Position numbers and translations under genes: made by a program. Below the pieces are notes generated by a model. The model made no database searches, was not told the DNA's origin, and saw only the letters and a program-made list of their open reading frames with translations. A stretch of 36,872 nucleotides of DNA from Betaproteobacteria bacterium (GTDB lineage: Bacteria; Pseudomonadota; Gammaproteobacteria; Burkholderiales; Burkholderiaceae_C), in assembly GCA_010030205.1 (NCBI GenBank), contig RGQD01000008.1, forward strand, positions 1 through 36,872, written 5' to 3'. This document shows, in pieces, positions 17,483 through 25,799 of the stretch. Within the stretch, counting starts at the first letter, position 1. Each line of letters begins with the position of its first letter.

Positions 17483-18130
17483 ATGAAAAACATCCTGCTG
17501 CTTGAAGATCTGCCAGAGATTCGAATTTGGCTCAAGAGCTTGGTGTTGCAGGTATTCCCCAAGGCGACGATCACCGAATGCTCGAGGATTCACGACGCGC
17601 TGCACCAAGTGCAAGCCCAGTGCTTCGACCTCGCACTGTGCGACTTGGGTCTGCCCGACGGCAACGGCACTGATGTGGTGGCCAGGCTGCATGAGTTGCA
17701 GCCCGAAGTGCTGTCGGTGGTGGTCACGATCCACGACGATGACGAGCATTTGTTCCCGGCGCTGCAAGCCGGCGCATATGGCTACATCCTCAAAGAGCAG
17801 CCGCGCGAGCTGATCATCGAGCAGTTGCAACGCATCGCACAGGGCGAGCCGCCGCTGTCACCGTCGATCGCACGCAAGGTGATCAAGTACTTCGCCAGCA
17901 TGCCCAAACCAGTGACAGACAACCTGCCCGAGGTCTCGCTCACCGAGCGCGAGAGCGAGGTGCTGCTGCGGGTCGCGAAGGGTTACACCTTGCCCGAGAT
18001 TGGGGTCCAGCTCGGCTTGTCCCGGCACACCATTGCCGACTATGTCAAGCAGATTTACCGCAAGCTCAATGTCAGCTCGCGCGCTGAGGCCGCGCTCGAA
18101 GCGCAGCGGCTGGGTTTGTTCAGACGCTGA
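17483..18130 (+). CDS. NarL/LuxR-family response regulator
   Basis: A 215-residue regulator. The receiver domain spans about residues 1-120, with acidic residues Glu8 and Asp9, phosphoacceptor Asp54 (LALCDLGLPDG), and the conserved lysine in GYILKEQP. The C-terminal HTH (about 150-210) reads LTERESEVLLRVAKGYTLPEIGVQLGLS and HTIADYVKQIYRKLNVSSRAEA, typical of NarL. It should be the partner of the kinase just upstream. Its targets are unknown. The start overlaps by four bases the end of a 15-codon mini-ORF (17439-17486), which may couple its translation. Confidence 0.93.
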   Translation: MKNILLLEDLPEIRIWLKSLVLQVFPKATITECSRIHDALHQVQAQCFDLALCDLGLPDGNGTDVVARLHELQPEVLSVVVTIHDDDEHLFPALQAGAYGYILKEQPRELIIEQLQRIAQGEPPLSPSIARKVIKYFASMPKPVTDNLPEVSLTERESEVLLRVAKGYTLPEIGVQLGLSRHTIADYVKQIYRKLNVSSRAEAALEAQRLGLFRR

Positions 18131-18180
18131 AGCAGCGCGAGGCGTTTGAGACGCGGCGCCTGCCGCGATAATCGCCAACC

Positions 18181-18530
18181 ATGATCGGACGACTAACAGG
18201 CATCCTGGCGGAAAAATCGCCCCCTCAAGTGCTCATCGACGTCAATGGGGTCGGCTACGAAGTCGACGTGCCGATGAGCAGCTACTTCAACCTGCCGGCA
18301 TCGGCAAGAAGACCGCCGAGCGCTTGCTGCTAGAACTCAAGGGCAAGCTCGGGCCCGACCTCGGCTTGCCCGGCGCGGCAGTGGCGAGTGAAGCCCAGAC
18401 CGACATCGTCCAAGCGCTGGTCGCACTGGGCTACAGCGAGCGCGAAGCTGCTGCAGTCTTGAAGACCTTGCCGGCCGATGTGGGCGTCAGTGACGGCATC
18501 AAGCTGGCGCTCAAATCCTTGTCTCGATAG
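18181..18530 (+). pseudogene. ruvA: ruvA with internal deletion and frameshift
   Basis: RuvA holds Holliday junctions for the RuvB motor. The first 39 codons ([20 protein letters not shown] ... YFNLP) are normal RuvA domain I. The sequence then jumps to [19 protein letters not shown] and the normal C-terminus ending [15 protein letters not shown], but in another frame (from 18297). About 75-85 codons that should carry the rest of domain I and the first helix-hairpin-helix are absent. Frame 1 stops after 50 residues at 18333. Junction bases near 18290-18300 (CTGCCGGCATC) fit a join between two CTGCCGG-like sites. Real deletion and assembly collapse are both possible. ruvB downstream is intact. 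Confidence 0.85.
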
Positions 18531-18575
18531 AACAGTGCGCGGCCATCGTGCGCCCACAGGTGGACAATAGACTGT

Positions 18576-19637
<1,062 letters not shown>

Positions 19638-19685
19638 ACTGCGGCGGGCAACAACCGGCGATGCAGGCCTGTTGCTGCGAATCAA

Positions 19686-20657
19686 TCACTCCGCCGGCTT
19701 GCCCCGCCGCTGCTGCCAGGCAATCAACTCGCCGACGAATCCCTTGCGGAAAGCCAGCACGCAGACCACGAAAATCGCGCCGATGATCACCGTGACCCAA
19801 GACCCTACCCGGTCGGCCAGATAGTCCTGCAGGCCGATGATCGTGAACGCGCCGATCACTGGGCCAGCGAAGGTGCCCATGCCACCGAGCAGCGTCATCA
19901 ACACCACCTCGCCCGAGAGCGACCAATGTGCGTCGCTCAGTGTCGCGAATCCCAGTACCAGGGTCTTCAGCGAGCCGGCCAAGCCTGCGATCGCGGTCGA
20001 CAGCACGAAAGCCAGCAGCTTGTACTTGTCGACGTCGTAGCCCAGCGAGATCGCGCGCGGCTCGTTCTCGCGGATCGCCTTGAGCACCTGTCCGTAGGGC
20101 GAATGCACGATGCGGATGATGGCCAAGAACACCGCAACGAACACCGCCAGCACCACGTAGTACAGCGCCACGTCACTCTTGAGCGGGATCAGCCCACCGA
20201 ACAGCGCACCGCGCGGCACACCCTGCAAACCGTCCTCGCCACCGGTGAACGGCGCCTGCAGGCAGACAAAGTAGATCATCTGCGCCATCGCCAGCGTGAT
20301 CATCGCGAAGTAGATGCCCTGACGCCTGATCGCGATCATGCCCACCACCAAGCCCAGCACCGCCCCGATGCCCATGCCCGCGAGCACGCCCATTTCGGTC
20401 GACCAACCAGCCGAGCGTATCAGCCAACCCGTGCCGTAAGCGGCCGCGCCCAGGTAAGCCGCATGGCCGAAAGACAGCAGACCGGTGTAGCCCAGCAGCA
20501 GGTTGAACGCGCAGGCGAAGATCGCATAGCACATGGCCTTCATCATGAAGACCGGGTACAGGCCTATGAAAGGCGCAGCCAGCAGCAGCGCCAGCGCGGC
20601 GCCCCAGGCCCAGCGGCCGCGGGCCGTCATCTTGTGGCTCAGGTCGCCGCCCATCAC
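19686..20657 (-). CDS. livM: Branched-chain amino acid ABC transporter permease LivM
   Basis: A 323-residue inner-membrane permease of the LivM type. LLLGYTGLLSFGHAAYLGAAAYG (quoted in part: GYTGLLSFGHAAYLGAAAYG) and the cytoplasmic coupling-loop stretch AIRENEPRAISLGYDVDKYK are family signatures. About nine to ten hydrophobic segments are visible. It starts inside the end of livH (four-base overlap) and is the last gene of the liv operon, convergent with ruvB. A GCAACA/TGTTGC inverted repeat lies in the 48-bp gap to ruvB, without a T-run. Confidence 0.94.
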   Translation of the reverse strand: MMGGDLSHKMTARGRWAWGAALALLLAAPFIGLYPVFMMKAMCYAIFACAFNLLLGYTGLLSFGHAAYLGAAAYGTGWLIRSAGWSTEMGVLAGMGIGAVLGLVVGMIAIRRQGIYFAMITLAMAQMIYFVCLQAPFTGGEDGLQGVPRGALFGGLIPLKSDVALYYVVLAVFVAVFLAIIRIVHSPYGQVLKAIRENEPRAISLGYDVDKYKLLAFVLSTAIAGLAGSLKTLVLGFATLSDAHWSLSGEVVLMTLLGGMGTFAGPVIGAFTIIGLQDYLADRVGSWVTVIIGAIFVVCVLAFRKGFVGELIAWQQRRGKPAE

Positions 20658-21538
20658 ATCTCCTTGCCGAACAAGCCGGCGGGTCGGATCATCAGCACGA
20701 TGGCCATGATCACGAACACCACGATGCTCGAGGCCTCGGGGTAGAACACTTTGGTCAAACCCTCGATCAGACCCAGTGCCAAGCCGGTCAGGATCGAGCC
20801 CAGGATCGAGCCCATGCCACCGATCACGACCACCGCGAAGACGACGATGATCAGGTTGCTACCCATCAGCGGCGTGATCTGTATCACCGGCGCGGCCAGC
20901 ACGCCGGCCAATGCGGCGAGGCCAGCGCCGGCGCCGTAGGTCAGCATCACCATCACCGGCACATTGATGCCGAAAGCCTGCACCAGCTTGGGGTTCTCGG
21001 TGCCGGCACGCAGGTAGGCACCCAGGCGCGTGCGCTCGATGAGGTACCAGGTTGACAGGCAGACCAGCAGCGAGGCGCCGATCACGAACCCGCGGTAGTT
21101 GGGCAGCACCATGAAACCCAGGTTGGTCGCGCCTTGCAGCAAATCAGGCACCGGGTACTGCTGGCCCGAGACGCCGAACTGGTCGCGGAAGATGCCCTCA
21201 GCGATCAGCGCCAGGCCGAAGGTCAGCAACAGGCCGTAGATCGGATCGATGTCGTAGAGCCGCTTGAGCATGCTGCGTTCGACCGCCACCCCGAGCGCGC
21301 CGACGACCAGCGGCGCAATCACCAGCGCGACCCAGAAGTTCAGCCCGAACACCTCCAGACAAAACCAGGCCGCATAAGCGCCCATCATGTAGAGCGCGCC
21401 GTGGGCGAAGTTGACGATGCCCAGCAGGCCGAAGATCACCGCCAGACCGAGGCTGAGCATGGCATAGAACGAGCCGTTGACCAGGCCCAGCATCAGCTGG
21501 CCCAAGAAGGCCTGCAACGGGATACCGAAAATTTCCAT
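20654..21538 (-). CDS. livH: Branched-chain amino acid ABC transporter permease LivH
   Basis: A 294-residue permease. The N-terminus has FLGQLMLGLVNGSFYAMLSL and GIVNFAHGALYMMGAYAA, typical of LivH. The coupling loop reads RAGTENPKLVQAFGINV and the end has the usual GGMGSILGSILTGLALGLIE. It forms the membrane channel together with LivM. The gene follows the binding-protein gene after a 127-bp gap that contains an 82-bp hairpin repeat, and overlaps livM by four bases. Confidence 0.95.
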   Translation of the reverse strand: MEIFGIPLQAFLGQLMLGLVNGSFYAMLSLGLAVIFGLLGIVNFAHGALYMMGAYAAWFCLEVFGLNFWVALVIAPLVVGALGVAVERSMLKRLYDIDPIYGLLLTFGLALIAEGIFRDQFGVSGQQYPVPDLLQGATNLGFMVLPNYRGFVIGASLLVCLSTWYLIERTRLGAYLRAGTENPKLVQAFGINVPVMVMLTYGAGAGLAALAGVLAAPVIQITPLMGSNLIIVVFAVVVIGGMGSILGSILTGLALGLIEGLTKVFYPEASSIVVFVIMAIVLMIRPAGLFGKEM

Positions 21539-21578
21539 GCGCTATTAACCTATCGCGTCGCGTTTCTGCCACCCATCA

Positions 21579-21660
21579 GACGCCGCGGATCCGGCTTGGC
21601 CGGGCCGCTGGCGTCCGCCCCCTTGAGGGGGAGCGGCGAAGCCGCTACGGGGGTGGGTCA
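21579..21660. repeat. 82-bp hairpin repeat, copy 1 (between binding-protein gene and livH)
   Basis: The first half folds as GACGCC-GCGG-CCGGC against GCCGG-CCGC-GGCGTC. The second half holds CCCCCTTGAGGGGG and AGCGGCGAAGCCGCT, then a G-rich end with GGGTCA. It begins five bases after the binding-protein stop codon in the direction of transcription. A second copy of equal length is at 23679-23760. Similar elements are widespread in Burkholderiales genomes, from general knowledge. Confidence 0.85.
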
Positions 21661-21665
21661 AGCCA

Positions 21666-22877
21666 TTATTTCCAGAGCGCGCACTTGCTCTCGGCCTTGG
21701 TGGTCCAGGCGGCTTCGCCCTTGATGACCTCCGCCACGTTGTAGTAGTCCCAGGGCTCGACCGACTTGTCGGGCGATTTCACCTGCATCAGGTACATGTC
21801 GTGGACCATGGTGCCGTCATCGCGGATGTAGCCGCCCTTGGCGAACATGTCGTTGACCTTGGTCTTCTTCATATGCGCCAGCACCTTGTCGGAGTCATCG
21901 CTGCCGATGGCCTTGACCGCGTTGAGGTATTGCAGCGTGGCCGAGTAGTCGGCGGCCTGGATCGAGGTCGGCATGCGCTTGATCTTCTCGAAGAACTTGC
22001 GGCCCCAGGCCCGGGCTTCGGCATCCTTGTTCCAGTACCAGCTGTCGGTCAGGTACATACCTTGCGTGGTCTTCAGGCCCAGCGAATGGATGTCGGTGAT
22101 GAACACCAGCAGTCCCGCGAGCTTCATCGTCTTGGTGATGCCGAACTCATTGGCCGCCTTGATCGCATTGATGGTGTCGCCACCAGCGTTGGCCAGACCC
22201 AGGATCTGCGCCTTGCTGGCCTGCGCCTGCAGCAGGAAAGACGAAAAATCGCTGGCCGACAACGGGTGCTTGACAGCACCGACGACCGTGCCGCCTGCGG
22301 CCTTGACGACCGTGCTGGTGTCGCTCTGCAGCGCCGCGCCAAATGCGTAGTCGGCCGTCAGAAAGTACCAGCTCTTGCCGCCGCTCTTGACGACCGCGTT
22401 GCCAGTGCCCTTGGCCAGCGCCACGGTGTCGTAGGCCCAGTGCACGGTGTAGGGGCTGCACTGCTCGTTGGTCAAGGCCGAGGTGGCACCGCCGACCGAG
22501 ATGAACAGCTTCTTCTTCTCCAGCGCGACCTTGGCCATTGCCAGGTTGGCACCAGAGTTGCTGCCGCCGATCAGCATGTCGACACCCTGGGTGTCGAACC
22601 ATTCGCGGGCCTTGCCGGCGGCCACGTCGGCCTTGTTCAGGTGGTCAGCCGACAGCACTTCGATCTTCTTGCCGTTGATCGCACCGCCGAATTCGGCCAC
22701 CGCCATCTTGATGGCCTCGACGCCTGCAGGTCCGTCGATGTCGGCATACAGGCCCGACATGTCGGTGATCAGGCCGATCTTGATCGTGTCACCCGAGATC
22801 TGGGCCTGGGCCGATGCGGCCAGCATCGTGGCGACGGCCACGATGCAAGACGCTGCGATTTGCTTGAGTTTGAACAT
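21666..22877 (-). CDS. Branched-chain amino acid ABC transporter substrate-binding protein
   Basis: A 403-residue periplasmic binding protein of the Leu/Ile/Val (Peripla_BP_6) type. It has a signal peptide MFKLKQIAASCIVAVATMLA ending ASAQA, then ISGDTIKIGLITDMSGLYAD and DGPAGVEAIKMAVAEFGG. The family-typical IGGSNSGANLAMAKVA follows. The start at 22877 has AGGAG at seven bases. The true ligand may be another amino acid, an aromatic or an amide, since this family is broad. It lies 37 bp after livF and is separated from livH by a hairpin repeat. Confidence 0.92.
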   Translation of the reverse strand: MFKLKQIAASCIVAVATMLAASAQAQISGDTIKIGLITDMSGLYADIDGPAGVEAIKMAVAEFGGAINGKKIEVLSADHLNKADVAAGKAREWFDTQGVDMLIGGSNSGANLAMAKVALEKKKLFISVGGATSALTNEQCSPYTVHWAYDTVALAKGTGNAVVKSGGKSWYFLTADYAFGAALQSDTSTVVKAAGGTVVGAVKHPLSASDFSSFLLQAQASKAQILGLANAGGDTINAIKAANEFGITKTMKLAGLLVFITDIHSLGLKTTQGMYLTDSWYWNKDAEARAWGRKFFEKIKRMPTSIQAADYSATLQYLNAVKAIGSDDSDKVLAHMKKTKVNDMFAKGGYIRDDGTMVHDMYLMQVKSPDKSVEPWDYYNVAEVIKGEAAWTTKAESKCALWK

Positions 22878-22914
22878 ACGGGACTCCTGTGGGAAACGGG
22901 GACAACAGCGTCGC

Positions 22915-23619
22915 TCAGACGCCAAGGTATTCGTGCAAGCGCTCCAGTCGCGAAGGCAGTTCGGCCTGGGTGAACTCCTGAATCACCTCGCCATGCTCCA
23001 TCACCAAAAAGCGGTCGGCCAGCGGCGCAGCGAAACGGAAGTTCTGTTCCACCATCACGATGGTGTAGCCCTGGCGACGCAGCGTCGTGACCATCTCGGC
23101 GAGCTTTTGAACGATCACCGGCGCCAGACCTTCGGAGATCTCGTCGAGCAGCAGCAACCTCGCGCCGGTGCGCAGGATGCGCGCCACCGCCAGCATCTGC
23201 TGCTCGCCGCCCGACAGCCTTGTGCCCTGGCTGCCAGCGCGTTCGCGCAGGTTCGGGAACATCTCGTAAATCTGCTCGACACTCATGCCGCCTTTGGCCA
23301 GTTCGGGTGGCAGCATCAGGTTCTCCTCGGCCGACAGGCTGGAGAAGATGCCGCGCTCTTCGGGGCAATAGCCCAAGCCCAGCCGCGCGATGCGGTGCGT
23401 GGCCATCGCGACGGTCTCGGCGCCACGGATCTGGATCGAGCCCGTGCGGCGCCCGATCAAGCCCATGATCGCGCGCAACGTGCTGGTGCGACCGGCGCCG
23501 TTGCGGCCTAGCAGCGTGACGACCTCGCCCTCATCGACATGGAGGTTCACGCCATGCAGCACATGCGACTCGCCGTACCAACCGTGCAGGTTCTTGATCT
23601 CGAGAAATCGGTTGGCCAT
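22915..23619 (-). CDS. livF: Branched-chain amino acid ABC transporter ATPase LivF
   Basis: A 234-residue ABC ATPase. The signature LSGGEQQMLAVARIL and Walker B LLLLDEISEGLAP are normal, and VMVEQNFRFA carries the H-loop region with Asn-Phe in place of the usual histidine context. Walker A reads GRNGAGRTS, with arginine where most ABC proteins have the invariant lysine. I recall this Arg variant in some LivF-like proteins, so it may be a subfamily trait. It follows livG after a 142-bp gap filled largely by a repeat, and precedes the binding-protein gene. Confidence 0.93.
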   Translation of the reverse strand: MANRFLEIKNLHGWYGESHVLHGVNLHVDEGEVVTLLGRNGAGRTSTLRAIMGLIGRRTGSIQIRGAETVAMATHRIARLGLGYCPEERGIFSSLSAEENLMLPPELAKGGMSVEQIYEMFPNLRERAGSQGTRLSGGEQQMLAVARILRTGARLLLLDEISEGLAPVIVQKLAEMVTTLRRQGYTIVMVEQNFRFAAPLADRFLVMEHGEVIQEFTQAELPSRLERLHEYLGV

Positions 23620-23678
23620 CTCAGATTTCCCTGGTGGCTGCCGCCACGGTCGGCGAATGAATCGGACTGAACCGAGCG

Positions 23679-23760
23679 GACGCCGCGGAACCGGCTTCGC
23701 CGGGCCGCTGGCGTTGCCCCTTGGGGGGGAGGCGTCGAAGGCGCTCCGGGGGGGAGGTCA
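23679..23760. repeat. 82-bp hairpin repeat, copy 2 (between livG and livF)
   Basis: Same length and start (GACGCCGCGGA) as copy 1. The first 36 bases differ at two positions, both outside or at the tip of the stem, and the inner stem CCGGC-TTC-GCCGG is intact. The second half has diverged in sequence but keeps its C-run, G-run and GGTCA end. It starts one base after the livG stop codon in the direction of transcription. Confidence 0.85.
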
Positions 23761-23761
23761 T

Positions 23762-24538
23762 CTAATGCGCTCCCACCAGTTCGGTCTGCGCAGTGCCCAT
23801 ATAGGCCTCGATCACCGCCGGGTCTTTCGACACCTGCTCGTAAGGACCCTCGGCCAGCGTCGCGCCTCGCTGCAGCACGGTGATGGTGTCGGCGATGCTG
23901 GCCACCACGCTCATGTTGTGCTCGACCATCAGCACCGTGCGGTCGGCGGCCACTTTCTTGATCAACTGGCGAATGCGGTCGACATCTTCCAGCCCCATGC
24001 CCTGGGTCGGCTCGTCGAGCAGCATCAGCTTGGGTTCCATCGCCAGCGTGGTGGCGATCTCTAGCGCGCGCTTGCGGCCGTAGCTCAGCTCTACCGCGGT
24101 GAGCTGGGCGTACTTTTCCAGATCCACCTGACCCAGCAACTGCAAAGCACGGTCGTTGAGCGCATCAAGCGATCGGTCGGAACGCCAGAACTGAAAACTG
24201 CTGCCGAGCTTGCGCTGCAGCGCCACCCGCACGTTCTCCAGCACCGTGAGGTGGGGAAAGACGGCCGATATCTGGAACGACCGGATCACGCCGCGGCGGG
24301 CGATGTGGGCCGGCGCCTCTGCGGTGATGTCCTGGCCCTCGAAAAGGATCTGGCCTGCGGTGGGCGTCAGGAACTTGGTCAGCAGGTTGAAGCAAGTGGT
24401 CTTGCCAGCACCGTTGGGCCCGATCAGCGCGTGGATGCTACCGCGCTGAACCTTCAGGTTGACCTTGGCGACGGCGACGAAACCCTTGAATTCCTTGGTC
24501 AGCTCACGGGTTTCAAGAATGATGTCGCTGGGGCTCAT
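23762..24538 (-). CDS. livG: Branched-chain amino acid ABC transporter ATPase LivG
   Basis: A 258-residue ABC ATPase. Walker A is GPNGAGKT, the Q-loop region reads IRRSFQ-like (GVIRSFQISAVFPHLTVLEN), the signature is ELSYGRKRALEIA and Walker B LMLLDEPTQGM. VLMVEHNMSVV carries the switch histidine. It is the first gene of the liv operon. The ATG at 24538 gives the family start MSPSDIILETRELTKEFKGF; a frame extension to 24601 is unlike the family. It is divergent from the pilin cluster across 250 bp. Confidence 0.94.
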   Translation of the reverse strand: MSPSDIILETRELTKEFKGFVAVAKVNLKVQRGSIHALIGPNGAGKTTCFNLLTKFLTPTAGQILFEGQDITAEAPAHIARRGVIRSFQISAVFPHLTVLENVRVALQRKLGSSFQFWRSDRSLDALNDRALQLLGQVDLEKYAQLTAVELSYGRKRALEIATTLAMEPKLMLLDEPTQGMGLEDVDRIRQLIKKVAADRTVLMVEHNMSVVASIADTITVLQRGATLAEGPYEQVSKDPAVIEAYMGTAQTELVGAH

Positions 24539-24750
24539 GCCGACGCTGCCGGTTGGGATTAGAAGTGGCGCCGATGCCAACGCCTGTGTGTGCTTTAGCA
24601 ATACCTATCACCAACCCTTGATTTTAGTCGCAGCAGGCTCACCGCAGGCGCTGCGCTTGTTCTGGCGCCGCAATCGGACACAAAGCAAGCCCTCAAGCGG
24701 CTCTTGTGGCTGTCGATATACGAGCACAGCCTGCTGATGGCCCCCATCCG

Positions 24751-24768
24751 CAGGCGGCAAGTCGCCTG
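24751..24768 (+). repeat. Inverted repeat in the leader of the pilE-like gene
   Basis: CAGGCG (24751-24756) and CGCCTG (24763-24768) form a perfect 6-bp stem with a six-base loop, 21 bases before the ATG at 24790. It could be a small leader hairpin or a binding site. The rest of the 250-bp gap between livG and this gene shows no clear sigma70 or sigma54 promoter to me. Confidence 0.3.
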
Positions 24769-24789
24769 TGAGCCTCAACAAACGACACC

Positions 24790-25215
24790 ATGGTGCGCTG
24801 CACAAGACTCGGCTTCACATTCATCGAATTGCTGGTGGCTCTGTCCATCGTCGGCATCCTCACCGGCGTGGCCCTGCCCTCCTACATCGACTATGTGCAG
24901 CGGTCACGGGTTCCGGTGGCCTTGGATGCGCTGTCATCCTATGCCACCCGGATGGAGCAGCGCTTTCAAGACACTGGCAGCTATGCCAGCGATGGCAGCT
25001 GCGCCGCATCCCTGCCGACTGCCGCCAACTTTGCACTGAGTTGCAGCATCACCAACAGCGGCCAGGGATTCAGCGCTGTCGCCACCGGATCGGGCAACAT
25101 GGCGGCTTACAGCTACAGCATCGACCAGATGAGCAACCGGCTCACGCTGTCTCACCCCAAGGGTGTGCCAGCGGTGCATTGCTGGAGCATGCGGGGCCTG
25201 ACATGCGATACCTGA
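24790..25215 (+). CDS. Type IV pilin, PilE-like
   Basis: A 141-residue prepilin. The leader MVRCTRLG is cleaved before FTFIELLVALSIVGILTGVALPSY, the class III signal with Glu at mature position 5, followed by the hydrophobic helix. PSYIDYVQRSRVPVALDAL continues the N-terminal helix, and the C-terminal half carries paired cysteines (DGSCAASLP/LSCSIT and HCWSMRGLTC). Conservation with PilE is good, and since it lies in a minor-pilin cluster it is probably a minor pilin. It is first in the cluster, and its stop overlaps the next start codon. Confidence 0.9.
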   Translation: MVRCTRLGFTFIELLVALSIVGILTGVALPSYIDYVQRSRVPVALDALSSYATRMEQRFQDTGSYASDGSCAASLPTAANFALSCSITNSGQGFSAVATGSGNMAAYSYSIDQMSNRLTLSHPKGVPAVHCWSMRGLTCDT

Positions 25216-25799
25216 TCGCCCCGAGGCCGGCCGGAGCCGGCCGCCCCCGAAGGGTGTCAAGCAAAGCGGCAAAGCCACATTTGCTCGAGAGCGCCCCGAG
25301 GTCGGCCGAAGCCGCCCGCCCCCCATGGGGGTTACGGCTAGGTCTGACACTGGTCGAGCTGATGGTCGGGCTGACCATCGCCGGCCTGCTGGCCATCACC
25401 GCGATGCCGCATTTCGCCGACTACAGCCAAAACGTCCGGCTGCGCGAAGGCGGTCATCTGTTGCTGGCCGAAGCGATGGCCGCCCAGAGCGAGGCCATCA
25501 AGCGCAACAGCCGTATCCGCCTGTCCGCCAGCAGCAGCACGGTGCAGTTGCTAGACCTGGCCGACTTGACCCAGCCAGTCCTGGTGCGAGAAAACAGCTT
25601 GTCAAACGGCTTGACCGCCGCAACCGCCAGCATTGACTTCGGCAGCGATGGCCGTACGCTGCCGTTTGGCACCGTCGGGGCGATCGACCTGTCAATCACC
25701 GGCATGACTTGCTCAAGCGAGCTGCGCTGTCCGGGCCTGCGCGTCGACGCGGGCGGGACCGCCAGGCTTTGCATCGACCGCCGGGTCGGCTGCCCATGA
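25203..25799 (+). CDS. FimT/GspH-like minor pilin with a repeat-derived leader
   Basis: A 198-residue prepilin if started at the ATG at 25203, which overlaps the pilE-like stop by 13 bases. The pilin part is LRLG followed by LTLVELMVGLTIAGLLAITA, with Glu at mature position 5, and a GspH/FimT-like body ending in RLCIDRRVGCP. The 47-residue leader (or 30 from a GTG at 25254) is rich in Arg, Pro and Ala and is encoded by a tandem GC-rich repeat. Most type IV leaders are far shorter. Cleavage by the prepilin peptidase remains plausible because Gly precedes the hydrophobic segment. Confidence 0.8.
   Translation: MRYLIAPRPAGAGRPRRVSSKAAKPHLLESAPRSAEAARPPWGLRLGLTLVELMVGLTIAGLLAITAMPHFADYSQNVRLREGGHLLLAEAMAAQSEAIKRNSRIRLSASSSTVQLLDLADLTQPVLVRENSLSNGLTAATASIDFGSDGRTLPFGTVGAIDLSITGMTCSSELRCPGLRVDAGGTARLCIDRRVGCP
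25217..25335. repeat. Tandem 75-bp GC-rich repeat inside the FimT-like leader
   Basis: CGCCCCGAGG begins at 25217 and again at 25292, exactly 75 bases apart, and about 40 bases after each start are closely similar (GGCCGGCCGGAGCCGG against GGTCGGCCGAAGCCG, then a C-run). Hairpins GCCGGCC/GGCCGGC and CCCCC/GGGGG are visible. On the minus strand the layout (C-run, G-run, hairpin, G-run) resembles the second half of the liv repeats. The unit is a multiple of three, so the reading frame stays open through it. Confidence 0.8.

Noticed and set aside
16754-17830. Minus-strand frame of 358 aa across the kinase and regulator
   Set aside because: It is antisense to two recognisable domains and has no family resemblance. 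It does not supply the missing ATPase domain.
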